A DNA stretch of 64,000 nucleotides. It comes from Flavobacterium okayamense (GTDB lineage Bacteria > Bacteroidota > Bacteroidia > Flavobacteriales > Flavobacteriaceae). A program made the translations under genes and the position numbers. Position 1 is the first letter of the stretch; each line of letters starts with the position of its first letter. Positions 1-7,059 of this stretch are shown here, piece after piece. The notes below the pieces were generated by a model. It was given only the letters and a program-made list of their open reading frames with translations. It had not been told where the DNA came from and searched no databases. The DNA is taken from the NCBI RefSeq assembly GCF_019702945.1, contig NZ_AP024749.1, positions 868,001 through 932,000 on the forward strand. The letters are read 5' to 3'.

Positions 1-2
1 CA

Positions 3-452
3 AGATATTATTCTTCAAATGGTGATGCGCAGCCAATGGAATATTTAAGAAAAGAAACACTGATACCAAATTTAAAAGTATACTATTTTTTCAAAGAAAA
101 GGATTCAGTAATGTCATATGTTCTATATGAATGGGATGTTAGTAATTTTGAAGATGATGACAATAATAAACAGTCTGAAAAAGTTCAAAAGGCCTTAATA
201 CAGAAATATCAAGATTTAAAACAAGATATAAGCAACAAGTTTGGAGAACCAGTTGTCAAAAAGAATTACTCAAATATTAGTAGGCTAGACCCAGAAAATG
301 TTTTTGAAGAAAATTCAAAATGGAATTCAAATGAGAATATAGAAATTGAATTATATTCAACTGTTTCTAACTTTTTTAAAAAAGAAGGTTTTTTGACAGT
401 TAACCCAGTTCATAGAATAAGATTATATATCAGAAACTTAAATATAAAATAG
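3..452 (+). CDS. Unknown protein, 5'-truncated by the window edge
   Basis: The reading frame is open from the first base of the window, so this is the 3' part of a gene that begins upstream. At least 149 codons are visible; an internal Met lies at 36, but the preceding codons are also open. The protein is hydrophilic, rich in Asn, Lys and Glu, with no membrane segment, no signal peptide in the visible part and no motif I recognise. It ends 24 nt before the enoyl-CoA hydratase gene on the same strand, so co-transcription is possible. I do not assign a function. Confidence 0.6.
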   Translation, partial: RYYSSNGDAQPMEYLRKETLIPNLKVYYFFKEKDSVMSYVLYEWDVSNFEDDDNNKQSEKVQKALIQKYQDLKQDISNKFGEPVVKKNYSNISRLDPENVFEENSKWNSNENIEIELYSTVSNFFKKEGFLTVNPVHRIRLYIRNLNIK

Positions 453-476
453 TACAATCATAATAAAGTTCAAAAA

Positions 477-1253
477 ATGGAAAATATTTTAATTGAGAAA
501 CAAGATAATATTGCGGTAGTAACGATTAATCGCCCAACAAAATTAAACGCATTAAATAAAGCTACTATTCAAGAATTACATGAAGGTTTTAAACAACTGA
601 ATGAAGATACAGCTATTAAAGTTATTATTGTAACTGGAAGTGGTGAAAAAGCATTTGTTGCAGGTGCAGATATTTCAGAGTTTGCTCATTTTTCTGTTGA
701 AGAAGGAGGAAATCTTGCTGCAAAAGGTCAAGAATTATTATTTGATTTTGTTCAAAATTTAAGCACACCAGTTATTGCAGCTGTAAATGGTTTCGCTTTA
801 GGTGGCGGATTAGAATTAGCAATGAGTTGTCATTTTAGAGTAGCTTCAGATAATGCAAAAATGGGATTGCCTGAAGTAACGTTAGGCGTAATTCCAGGAT
901 ATGGTGGCACACAACGTTTAGCACAATTAGTTGGTAAAGGTCGTGCAATGGAAATGGTTATGACAGCCGGAATGATTGATGCTCAAACAGCTTTAAATTA
1001 CGGATTGGTGAACCACGTTGTTAGTCAAGAAGAATTGTTAGAATTTGCAAAAGGAATTGCAACTAAAATTACTAGAAATTCAAGTATTGCGATTGGAAAA
1101 GCTATCGAAGCTATAAATGCAAACTATAAAGATGGTATTAACGGATTTAATGTAGAGATTAAAAACTTCGGATACTGTTTTGGAACTGAAGACTTCAAAG
1201 AAGGTACAACCGCATTTTTAGAAAAGCGTAAAGCTAATTTTCCTGGGAAATAG
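477..1253 (+). CDS. Enoyl-CoA hydratase/isomerase family protein
   Basis: Crotonase-fold enzyme of 258 residues, the usual size for a single-domain enoyl-CoA hydratase, which adds water across the 2,3 double bond of acyl-CoA in cytosolic beta-oxidation. The oxyanion-hole segment is visible around AGADI (63-67) and the glycine-rich stretch at 105-112 (GFALGGGL). The two acids used for catalysis in true hydratases are present: Glu113 (in GGGLELA) and Glu133 (in GLPEVTLG), followed by the typical PGYGGTQRL. This supports hydratase rather than an isomerase lacking one acid. The start follows an A-rich leader. The next gene begins 5 nt after the stop. The exact acyl-CoA substrate cannot be read from the sequence. 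Confidence 0.9.
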   Translation: MENILIEKQDNIAVVTINRPTKLNALNKATIQELHEGFKQLNEDTAIKVIIVTGSGEKAFVAGADISEFAHFSVEEGGNLAAKGQELLFDFVQNLSTPVIAAVNGFALGGGLELAMSCHFRVASDNAKMGLPEVTLGVIPGYGGTQRLAQLVGKGRAMEMVMTAGMIDAQTALNYGLVNHVVSQEELLEFAKGIATKITRNSSIAIGKAIEAINANYKDGINGFNVEIKNFGYCFGTEDFKEGTTAFLEKRKANFPGK

Positions 1254-1258
1254 AAAAT

Positions 1259-1927
1259 ATGTTTAGTAAAGAAGAGCGACCTAATTACTTTGAAACTATT
1301 CTAAAATTATTCATAATTTTAGTTGTTAGTGTTTTAGTATTTGTGTCGCCTTTTTTGTTATATGCAAATTATGCAGCAACTGGACTTATAATGTATTTTG
1401 TTGCTTTAATATTGCTATCGCCTTCTGTTGCATTTACCTATAAAAATCTTATTTATTTTAAAAAAAATGAAGTTAAAAATGCATTAACTAGTAGTAAAAC
1501 CTATGTTGGGACGTTAGCAATTTTGAATTGTTTTGTGTTTTTTACAATTGGATTCGACACATTGCTACCTACTTTTTGGTTAGGTGTTTTTTACTTTCTT
1601 ACACATTTGTCTGTTTACTTTTTTTTCAAAGGTAAATTGAGTTTAGCTTTAACTATATTTTCTGAAGTTTTAATCAGCCTTTTCTTGCTCATTAATTATT
1701 ATACTGTAGAAAAAACTACAATTGAAAAATATCGATATTATATAAATCGTTCAAATTCTACAATTTATTTAGAAAATAATCAATACGAAGCGTTTTTTGG
1801 TATTAGAGTTTTTTGGATAAATCCAGAGGTTTCAAATTTTAATAAAATATATTATGAAATAGGCGAAGGGGTTTTAGGGGTTAAAGTGGTCAAAGCCTAT
1901 AATTTTAAACCAAAAAAAGCCAAGTAA
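1259..1927 (+). CDS. Unknown polytopic membrane protein
   Basis: A 222-residue protein with about five hydrophobic segments in the first 150 residues (roughly 12-37, 40-62, 77-99, 101-123 and 128-150), followed by a soluble C-terminal part of about 70 residues ending in a lysine-rich tail. No family motif is recognised. It begins 5 nt after the enoyl-CoA hydratase stop and is probably in the same transcript, but no functional link can be drawn from that. A strong terminator begins inside its last codons, closing the unit. Confidence 0.7.
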   Translation: MFSKEERPNYFETILKLFIILVVSVLVFVSPFLLYANYAATGLIMYFVALILLSPSVAFTYKNLIYFKKNEVKNALTSSKTYVGTLAILNCFVFFTIGFDTLLPTFWLGVFYFLTHLSVYFFFKGKLSLALTIFSEVLISLFLLINYYTVEKTTIEKYRYYINRSNSTIYLENNQYEAFFGIRVFWINPEVSNFNKIYYEIGEGVLGVKVVKAYNFKPKKAK

Positions 1928-1946
1928 TTTACTTGGCTTTTTTTGA
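1915..1946. terminator. Bidirectional intrinsic terminator
   Basis: AGCCAAGTAA pairs with TTACTTGGCT and is flanked by an A-run on the left and a T-run on the right, so it can work in both directions. It sits between the convergent membrane-protein gene (plus strand) and the secreted-protein gene (minus strand). Confidence 0.85.
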
Positions 1947-1961
1947 TTTAATGATTTTGAA

Positions 1962-3419
1962 TTATTTACAAGAATTATATTCATCAACAATTTTAATTAA
2001 GTTGTCTACTATTTTTAAGTCAAAAACGTTGTTGTTGATTTCTTCGGCCAGAGATTTACAATTTCCGAGGTATTCTGAAAGTTCCTTTGATAGTTTATCG
2101 TTTTTTCGACTGTCAATCATCTGCCCTTCTTTAGCATCTTTTAGTTTTATAACGAAAACATCTTCTTTTATTGGGTCAATTAGTACTTGATTGCCATTTG
2201 CCTCGTAAACTAGTTTATAAAAATATGCATTATTGAAGCCTAAAGACATTGCATTTGATAATTTTTTCATTGCATCACCTTTTACTTTCATACCTATGTA
2301 ACAAGTTTCAGAACCGTCTGATTCAATTACACAAAACTTAGTATTGTCTTTAGCAGAAAAGGTAGAAATTCGTTCTTTACCCTTTTCATTATTGTATTTT
2401 ACGGTTACAGATTTTCCATATTTATCAATCGCTTCAGTAACTTCTGTTTTGCCAGTTTCATAAACATCAAGTCTTTCAAATTCTGCATTTACTATACCTG
2501 AATATTTTTTTCCGTCTTCATCAATAACATATCCTTTTCTATTATAAATGCTTTCGCTTTTATCTTTGGCAACTTTTACTTTTTCTTTGTGAAGATTTGC
2601 ATTGTATGTTTTTGCTTGATGCCCTAAGACATAATCTCTTGCGACTAGTTGTTCAACAACTTCTTTAAAAAATATAAATGCATCGTTGGGGTGAAAACTT
2701 CTTTTAGCATTAAAAGTAAAAGTCTCTCCATTAAATAAAGTTACTTCAGTAGTCTTCGTAGGAGCACTTGTAATTTTTGCTTTTGCAACGACAATATTGT
2801 CTAAATCCTGTATAAAAATAAAATCATTTTTATTGAAAACATCATATGTTGTATGATATGCTTTTCCAATTATATTTGTTCCTAATTCGCCGCCAGTTAC
2901 AATTGTTCCATCTTTCTTAACATGTGGTCGAACGGCTGCAATTTTTTGATCATATACCAGCTTGTCACTTTTAGCATTATCTTTTGCTTCAGTTACTGTT
3001 TTAATATATTTCTCGCTTAATCGTTCTCTTTCTTGATTGAAAAGTTCTGACACTTTTAATTGATTGATGCCATTCTCATCAATTAAACCGTATTTAGAAG
3101 CCAGTAAACGAGTAATTATTTTACTTGAGTTGAATGAAGTTTGTAATATTTCGTAAGGAATTTCAGTTGTTTTACTATTGTCAGAATTTGAAACTTCTAG
3201 CCATTGGTATAGAACAGCATCGCTTTCAGCTAAGTCTCTATATTTTGCGGTAAACTGTTTTTTTCCATCTAAGCTGCTGTATATATAATCTTCACCTGAT
3301 TTTTTTAAAATTGCAACTTCTTTATTGTCAAAAAGTATAACGTCTTTTTTAATCTTAATATCCTGACTATTAACACTTATAAAGGTAATTAAGAAAAAAT
3401 GAATAAATAGATTTTTCAT
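1962..3419 (-). CDS. Unknown secreted protein
   Basis: A 485-residue protein with an N-terminal signal peptide (MKNLFIHFFLITFISVNSQ; cleavage probably after about residue 18). The mature part is lysine-rich and apparently built from beta-rich segments, with repeated short stretches describing charged loops and three cysteines in the last third (near KFCVIES, SETCYIG and the C-terminal SCK). No catalytic motif or named domain is recognised and there is no T9SS sorting tail. A TACATTTG -7-type box lies on the minus strand 14 nt upstream of the start (3433-3440), without a clear TTG partner. It is transcribed alone. Confidence 0.75.
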   Translation of the reverse strand: MKNLFIHFFLITFISVNSQDIKIKKDVILFDNKEVAILKKSGEDYIYSSLDGKKQFTAKYRDLAESDAVLYQWLEVSNSDNSKTTEIPYEILQTSFNSSKIITRLLASKYGLIDENGINQLKVSELFNQERERLSEKYIKTVTEAKDNAKSDKLVYDQKIAAVRPHVKKDGTIVTGGELGTNIIGKAYHTTYDVFNKNDFIFIQDLDNIVVAKAKITSAPTKTTEVTLFNGETFTFNAKRSFHPNDAFIFFKEVVEQLVARDYVLGHQAKTYNANLHKEKVKVAKDKSESIYNRKGYVIDEDGKKYSGIVNAEFERLDVYETGKTEVTEAIDKYGKSVTVKYNNEKGKERISTFSAKDNTKFCVIESDGSETCYIGMKVKGDAMKKLSNAMSLGFNNAYFYKLVYEANGNQVLIDPIKEDVFVIKLKDAKEGQMIDSRKNDKLSKELSEYLGNCKSLAEEINNNVFDLKIVDNLIKIVDEYNSCK

Positions 3420-3559
3420 GTTTTGTTTTTACCAAATGTATCAAAAATTATTGAAAATCAGTAGAATATAAGTTTATATCGATTTAAAACTTTTTGAGTT
3501 TGGTTTTTCTATCTAGAAAATTTGATGTTAGTAGGAAGTTTTTGATACATTGAGAGCTT

Positions 3560-4204
3560 TTACAGTGCATCCCATTCAGTATAAAATTGAGCTAGAAACT
3601 GCTCCATAAATTTATGTCGATTTTCAGCTAATTTCTTTCCAGATTCTGTGTTCATTTTGTCTTTTAGCAGGAGTAGTTTCTCATAAAAATGATTAATAGT
3701 AGGCGCATCACTCTTTTTATATTCTTCTTTTGACATGTTTAATTTTGGAGCAATTGCAGGATTATATATACTTCTGTTTTTAAAACCACCATAATTAAAT
3801 GTTCTGGCTATTCCAATGGCACCAATCGCGTCTAATCGATCGGCATCTTGAATAATTTCGAGTTCTTTTGAAGTAAAATTTTGATTGAAATTTCCACCTT
3901 TAAACGAAATATTTTGAATTATAGCGATAACATGTTCAATAATATCTTTTGTAGTACCTTCTTTTTCTAGAAATTCTTTAGCAACTTTTGGTCCAACAGT
4001 TTCGTCTCCATTATAAAATTTACTATCAGCAATATCATGTAATAAAGCACCAAGTTTTACAATTTCTAAATTACAATTACCTTCTGTTTCAGCAATTTTG
4101 ATTGCGTTTTTGTAAACACGCTCAATGTGAAACCAATCGTGCCCACCTTCAGCATTTTGTAATTTATCTTTAACAAAAAGAATTGTTTTGTCAACTAGTG
4201 TCAT
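3560..4204 (-). CDS. HD-domain phosphohydrolase
   Basis: A 214-residue cytosolic protein of the HD superfamily, metal-dependent phosphohydrolases. The metal-binding pattern is clear: His22 and His26 in GGHDWFHIERV, the diagnostic HD pair at His56-Asp57 (LLHDIADSKF) and a late Asp at 120 (IIQDADRLDAIGAIG). It resembles stand-alone single-domain YedJ/YpgQ-type members; the natural substrate is unknown. I chose the Met at 4204 (MTLVDKT): an in-frame ATG at 4228 would put the start inside a hairpin that ends the upstream desaturase gene. It follows the desaturase and plsC on the same strand and may be partly co-transcribed. Confidence 0.85.
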   Translation of the reverse strand: MTLVDKTILFVKDKLQNAEGGHDWFHIERVYKNAIKIAETEGNCNLEIVKLGALLHDIADSKFYNGDETVGPKVAKEFLEKEGTTKDIIEHVIAIIQNISFKGGNFNQNFTSKELEIIQDADRLDAIGAIGIARTFNYGGFKNRSIYNPAIAPKLNMSKEEYKKSDAPTINHFYEKLLLLKDKMNTESGKKLAENRHKFMEQFLAQFYTEWDAL

Positions 4205-4210
4205 ATATAA

Positions 4211-4252
4211 AATAGAAATTCCAAACACAAATATATTGCATTTGGAATTTTT
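4211..4252 (-). terminator. Hairpin downstream of the desaturase gene
   Basis: ATTCCAAA (4218-4225) and TTTGGAAT (4241-4248) form an 8-bp stem. Read on the minus strand it is followed by a T-rich but interrupted tract, so termination may be partial and allow read-through into the HD-domain gene. Confidence 0.5.
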
Positions 4253-4268
4253 TAGATTTAAAAAGTTA

Positions 4269-5267
4269 TTATTTTACCATTACTGGTTCAACCCATTTAA
4301 AAATATGTTCTTTTTCTGGTGAAACTAACCGTTCCGAAATACGAGTCATCCTTTCAGGAAGTTTCATAAGATAATCACGTGCTTTTTCGGCTTCGCTTGT
4401 AAGATTTGTCACTTTATCAATTTCCCATTTATCAATTAATTTTTTCATAATGTCAACATAATCTAAAGCCGTATAAACTCCTATTCGTTGTGCAGCATTT
4501 GAAAATTCTTCGAAAGCACTCCCGATTTTTTCGCCTGATTCACGTATTAATTGCGCGGGCATATTAATCTTATTCTTCATCATATATTGAAACGACAACA
4601 TCATTTCACTTGGGTCAACTTCAAAAATGTTTTTTACAAACTGACTATAAGCTAAGTGATGACGCATTTCGTCACCAGCAATTAAGCGACACATTTTAGA
4701 TAGTTTATTATCGCCAAATTTCTTTGCCATTTGTGCTACACGATTATGTGAAATGTAAGTAGCTAATTCTTGAAAGCTTGTAAAAACAAAATTTTTATAT
4801 GGATCTCTTCCTGTGCCAGGATCAAATCCATCATTTATCAAATGTTGAGTGGTAACTTCAACTTCACGCATATTTACACGGCCAGATAAATAAAGATATT
4901 TGTTTAAAACATCTCCATGACGGTTTTCTTCACCTGTCCATTGTCTCAACCATTTTGCCCAACCATTATCTCCATTTTCTTCTTTTTGTTTTACTCCTTC
5001 AACATCCATTAGCCATGTTTCATATGTAGGTAATGCTTCTTCAGTTATAGTATCGCCAACTAAAACTACCCAAAAATCATAAGGTAAATCTTTAGCAATT
5101 TCTCTCAAATCTTTTAATTCGTCAAAAAAAGTTTCCTTTTCTGAGTTAGGTAATAAATCTGTTGGTTGCCAAATTTTTTCAGTTGGGATTAAAAATTCTT
5201 CTACGAAGCTGTCAATCTTTTTTTCCAAAAACTGCATTACTTCTAATCGTACATTTTGTATCGACAT
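4269..5267 (-). CDS. Acyl-ACP desaturase
   Basis: Soluble di-iron fatty acid desaturase of the stearoyl-ACP delta-9 type, 332 residues, which introduces a cis double bond into acyl chains on acyl carrier protein. Both iron-binding ExxH motifs are visible, in EENRHG (113-118; Glu114, His117) and DEMRHH (199-204; Glu200, His203). Candidate remaining ligands are a Glu at 76/77 and Glu167 in FQELATY. The start ATG lies 2 nt from the stop of the upstream acyltransferase gene, so the two are clearly one operon and probably both shape membrane lipids. Substrate chain length and double-bond position are not readable. Confidence 0.92.
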   Translation of the reverse strand: MSIQNVRLEVMQFLEKKIDSFVEEFLIPTEKIWQPTDLLPNSEKETFFDELKDLREIAKDLPYDFWVVLVGDTITEEALPTYETWLMDVEGVKQKEENGDNGWAKWLRQWTGEENRHGDVLNKYLYLSGRVNMREVEVTTQHLINDGFDPGTGRDPYKNFVFTSFQELATYISHNRVAQMAKKFGDNKLSKMCRLIAGDEMRHHLAYSQFVKNIFEVDPSEMMLSFQYMMKNKINMPAQLIRESGEKIGSAFEEFSNAAQRIGVYTALDYVDIMKKLIDKWEIDKVTNLTSEAEKARDYLMKLPERMTRISERLVSPEKEHIFKWVEPVMVK

Positions 5268-5269
5268 TA

Positions 5270-6004
5270 TTATTGTTTTATGTTGTTTTTAATTATGTTT
5301 TCCGTTTTCTCAAAAATTTCATCAAATGAATAGTCAGAAATTTTTAAAGGTTCATGAACCTCAAAAGTTATGCGATTCCCTAATCCCATTGGAAATTGTC
5401 CGTAACGTTGCATTTTCCAAGAATTACTAATACTCACTGGAGCAAAATAAGCATCAGGAGCAAACTTGTGAAGCATTTTTAAACCATTTATTGAAAAAGT
5501 TTTTGGAACTCCGGTTCTACTTCTTGTGCCTTCAGGAAATATAACTACCGAATAATTATTGTTGTTTACTAATTCAGCTACTTTTTTAATTTCTGGTAAA
5601 GCTTGTTTTGGGTCTTTTCGATCAATTAATGCAGAACCTCCAACTCTTAAATTATAAGATACACTTGGTATTCCTTTTCCTAATTCTTTTTTACTAATAA
5701 ACTTAGGGTGCCAAGCTCTCATAAACCAAATAATGGCAGGTATATCATATAAACTTTGATGATTAGCAACAATTATTAGAGGAACATTTTTAGGAAGTTT
5801 TTCTCTTCCAATAAACTTATATGTAGTTCCTAAAATTTGTGTATTTCTAACTAAAAACCAATTCAAAATGGTAACACTCCAACGATGAGCATTATAACCA
5901 AAAAGATTATAGCAAACCCATTGAATAGGATGAAAAAGAACTAACCATAAAAGAAATAGTAAGTAATATACTATAGAAATGGGATAGGAAATTATTTTTT
6001 GCAT
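5270..6004 (-). CDS. plsC: 1-acyl-sn-glycerol-3-phosphate acyltransferase
   Basis: A 244-residue inner-membrane acyltransferase of the PlsC family, making phosphatidic acid from lysophosphatidic acid. A hydrophobic N-terminal segment (about 7-35) anchors it. The catalytic block NHQSLYD (81-87) fits NHxxxxD and the glycerol-phosphate-binding block FPEGTRSR (156-163) fits the family. It is the first gene of a unit with the acyl-ACP desaturase 2 nt downstream, which fits a role in phospholipid acyl composition. A candidate promoter lies at 6024-6056. Other lysophospholipid acyltransferases share these motifs, so the exact acceptor is inferred. Confidence 0.9.
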   Translation of the reverse strand: MQKIISYPISIVYYLLFLLWLVLFHPIQWVCYNLFGYNAHRWSVTILNWFLVRNTQILGTTYKFIGREKLPKNVPLIIVANHQSLYDIPAIIWFMRAWHPKFISKKELGKGIPSVSYNLRVGGSALIDRKDPKQALPEIKKVAELVNNNNYSVVIFPEGTRSRTGVPKTFSINGLKMLHKFAPDAYFAPVSISNSWKMQRYGQFPMGLGNRITFEVHEPLKISDYSFDEIFEKTENIIKNNIKQ

Positions 6005-6023
6005 TGCTAGTTTTGAGTTTCTA

Positions 6024-6056
6024 CAAATGTACTTCTAAAAATAAAAAAACCACCAA
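6024..6056 (-). promoter_or_regulatory. Candidate plsC promoter
   Basis: On the minus strand a TTG (6054-6056), a 22-nt spacer and TACATTTG (6024-6031) match the Bacteroidota TTG/TAnnTTTG pattern. The -7 box is 20 nt before the plsC start. The TTG lies inside the hairpin that terminates the upstream lipoprotein gene. Confidence 0.5.
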
Positions 6057-6070
6057 TTTTGGTGGTCTTT
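6042..6070 (-). terminator. Intrinsic terminator of the small lipoprotein gene
   Basis: ACCACCAA pairs with TTGGTGGT (6049-6066); on the minus strand it is followed by a run of seven T. It ends the lipoprotein gene that stops at 6111. Confidence 0.8.
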
Positions 6071-6110
6071 CTATATGCTTGCATAACAAATAAATTCAAA
6101 GATTTATTGT

Positions 6111-6494
6111 TTAGTTTATTATGATACAATTACCATTAATACAATCAATTTCACTGGGCGGCATAACTATGGCACAATCAGAAACAGCATTTGTTTGTAC
6201 ATTTCGTGTTGAATCCATTGTATAATATTCACTTACAAGACCTTCTAATATGTCTAAATCTAAATTGTTAGGAAAAACAAGATATTCTCTAGGACCACCG
6301 CAAGGCTTAGCACCTAAAGCTATTGCATTACACGAAGTTGAAGTAGTACAAGAAAATTGTTCAATGTAATTAGTTATTTCTTCTTTTTTATTAATCAACA
6401 TTTCTTCTGTAATTTGATCGTTTTGAATTTCATTTTCACATTGAAAACTTTGCAATAAAAATAGTAAAAGAATACAAGTAATAATTTTTTTCAT
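6111..6494 (-). CDS. Unknown small Cys-rich lipoprotein
   Basis: A 127-residue protein starting at the Met at 6494 (MKKIITCILLLFLL). It has a lipoprotein-type signal peptide, with the lipidated Cys most likely the one in SFQCEN. The mature part has several more cysteines (CTTSTSC, KPCGG, SDCAI, IDCINGNC), suggesting disulfides in the periplasm or at the outer membrane. The frame stays open to an earlier ATG at 6557, but that codon lies in the loop of the terminator of the upstream gene and gives an atypical N-terminus, so I reject it. Function is unknown. Confidence 0.7.
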   Translation of the reverse strand: MKKIITCILLLFLLQSFQCENEIQNDQITEEMLINKKEEITNYIEQFSCTTSTSCNAIALGAKPCGGPREYLVFPNNLDLDILEGLVSEYYTMDSTRNVQTNAVSDCAIVMPPSEIDCINGNCIIIN

Positions 6495-6540
6495 AATCAT
6501 AGTTTTCATACTAGATGCAATAAATATAATTAGGTTGCAT

Positions 6541-6568
6541 AAAAAAGCCTTAAACATTGTTTAAGGCT
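6541..6568 (-). terminator. Intrinsic terminator of the bacilliredoxin gene
   Basis: AGCCTTAAAC and GTTTAAGGCT form a perfect 10-bp stem with a 3-nt loop, followed on the minus strand by a T-run. It lies 9 nt after the bacilliredoxin stop codon. Confidence 0.9.
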
Positions 6569-6576
6569 CTTTATAA

Positions 6577-6987
6577 TTAACAAAATTCGTTGTAAGCGTC
6601 TTTTAAGTTTTCTGCAATTAACTCAGCTGGACGACCTTCAATATGATGACGTTCTAACATGTGAACTAATTCTCCGTTTTTAAACAATGCCATACTTGGC
6701 GAAGATGGAGGGAAAGGGAACATATGTTCTCTTGCTTTAGTAACAGCATCTTTATCAACACCAGCAAAAGCCGTTACTAAAAAGTCGGGTTTTTTAGCGT
6801 TATCTAAACTCATTTTAGCTCCTGGGCGTGCATTACGTGCCGCACAACCACAAACAGAGTTAATAACCACTAAAGTAGTTCCTTCTTTAGCTAAAATAGT
6901 ATCAACATCTTGTTCAGTATATAATTCTTGAAAACCAGCATCAGTTAATTCCGCTTTCATTGGTTTTACCATTTCTTCTGGATACAT
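6577..6987 (-). CDS. BrxA/BrxB-type bacilliredoxin
   Basis: A 136-residue cytosolic protein of the YphP/YqiW (BrxA/BrxB) family. The active-site CGC motif is present at 46-48 in VCGCAARNARPG, and the C-terminal part carries the family's FPPSSPS and HMLERHHIEGR segments. In Firmicutes such proteins remove bacillithiol from protein cysteines. Whether this organism makes bacillithiol or the protein acts as a more general disulfide isomerase is not shown here. A TAACTTTG -7-type box lies on the minus strand at 7011-7018 without a clear TTG partner. It is monocistronic, closed by a strong terminator. Confidence 0.9.
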   Translation of the reverse strand: MYPEEMVKPMKAELTDAGFQELYTEQDVDTILAKEGTTLVVINSVCGCAARNARPGAKMSLDNAKKPDFLVTAFAGVDKDAVTKAREHMFPFPPSSPSMALFKNGELVHMLERHHIEGRPAELIAENLKDAYNEFC

Positions 6988-7059
6988 AATCTAAAAAATT
7001 TTAATTTGTACAAAGTTACAAAGTTTTTGGTTGAGAAATGTTAAACAAGTTCTAACATT

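Noticed and set aside
1933..2190. Plus-strand frame of 85 codons after the terminator at 1915-1946
   Set aside because: It overlaps the end of the 485-residue minus-strand gene antiparallel and begins inside the terminator.
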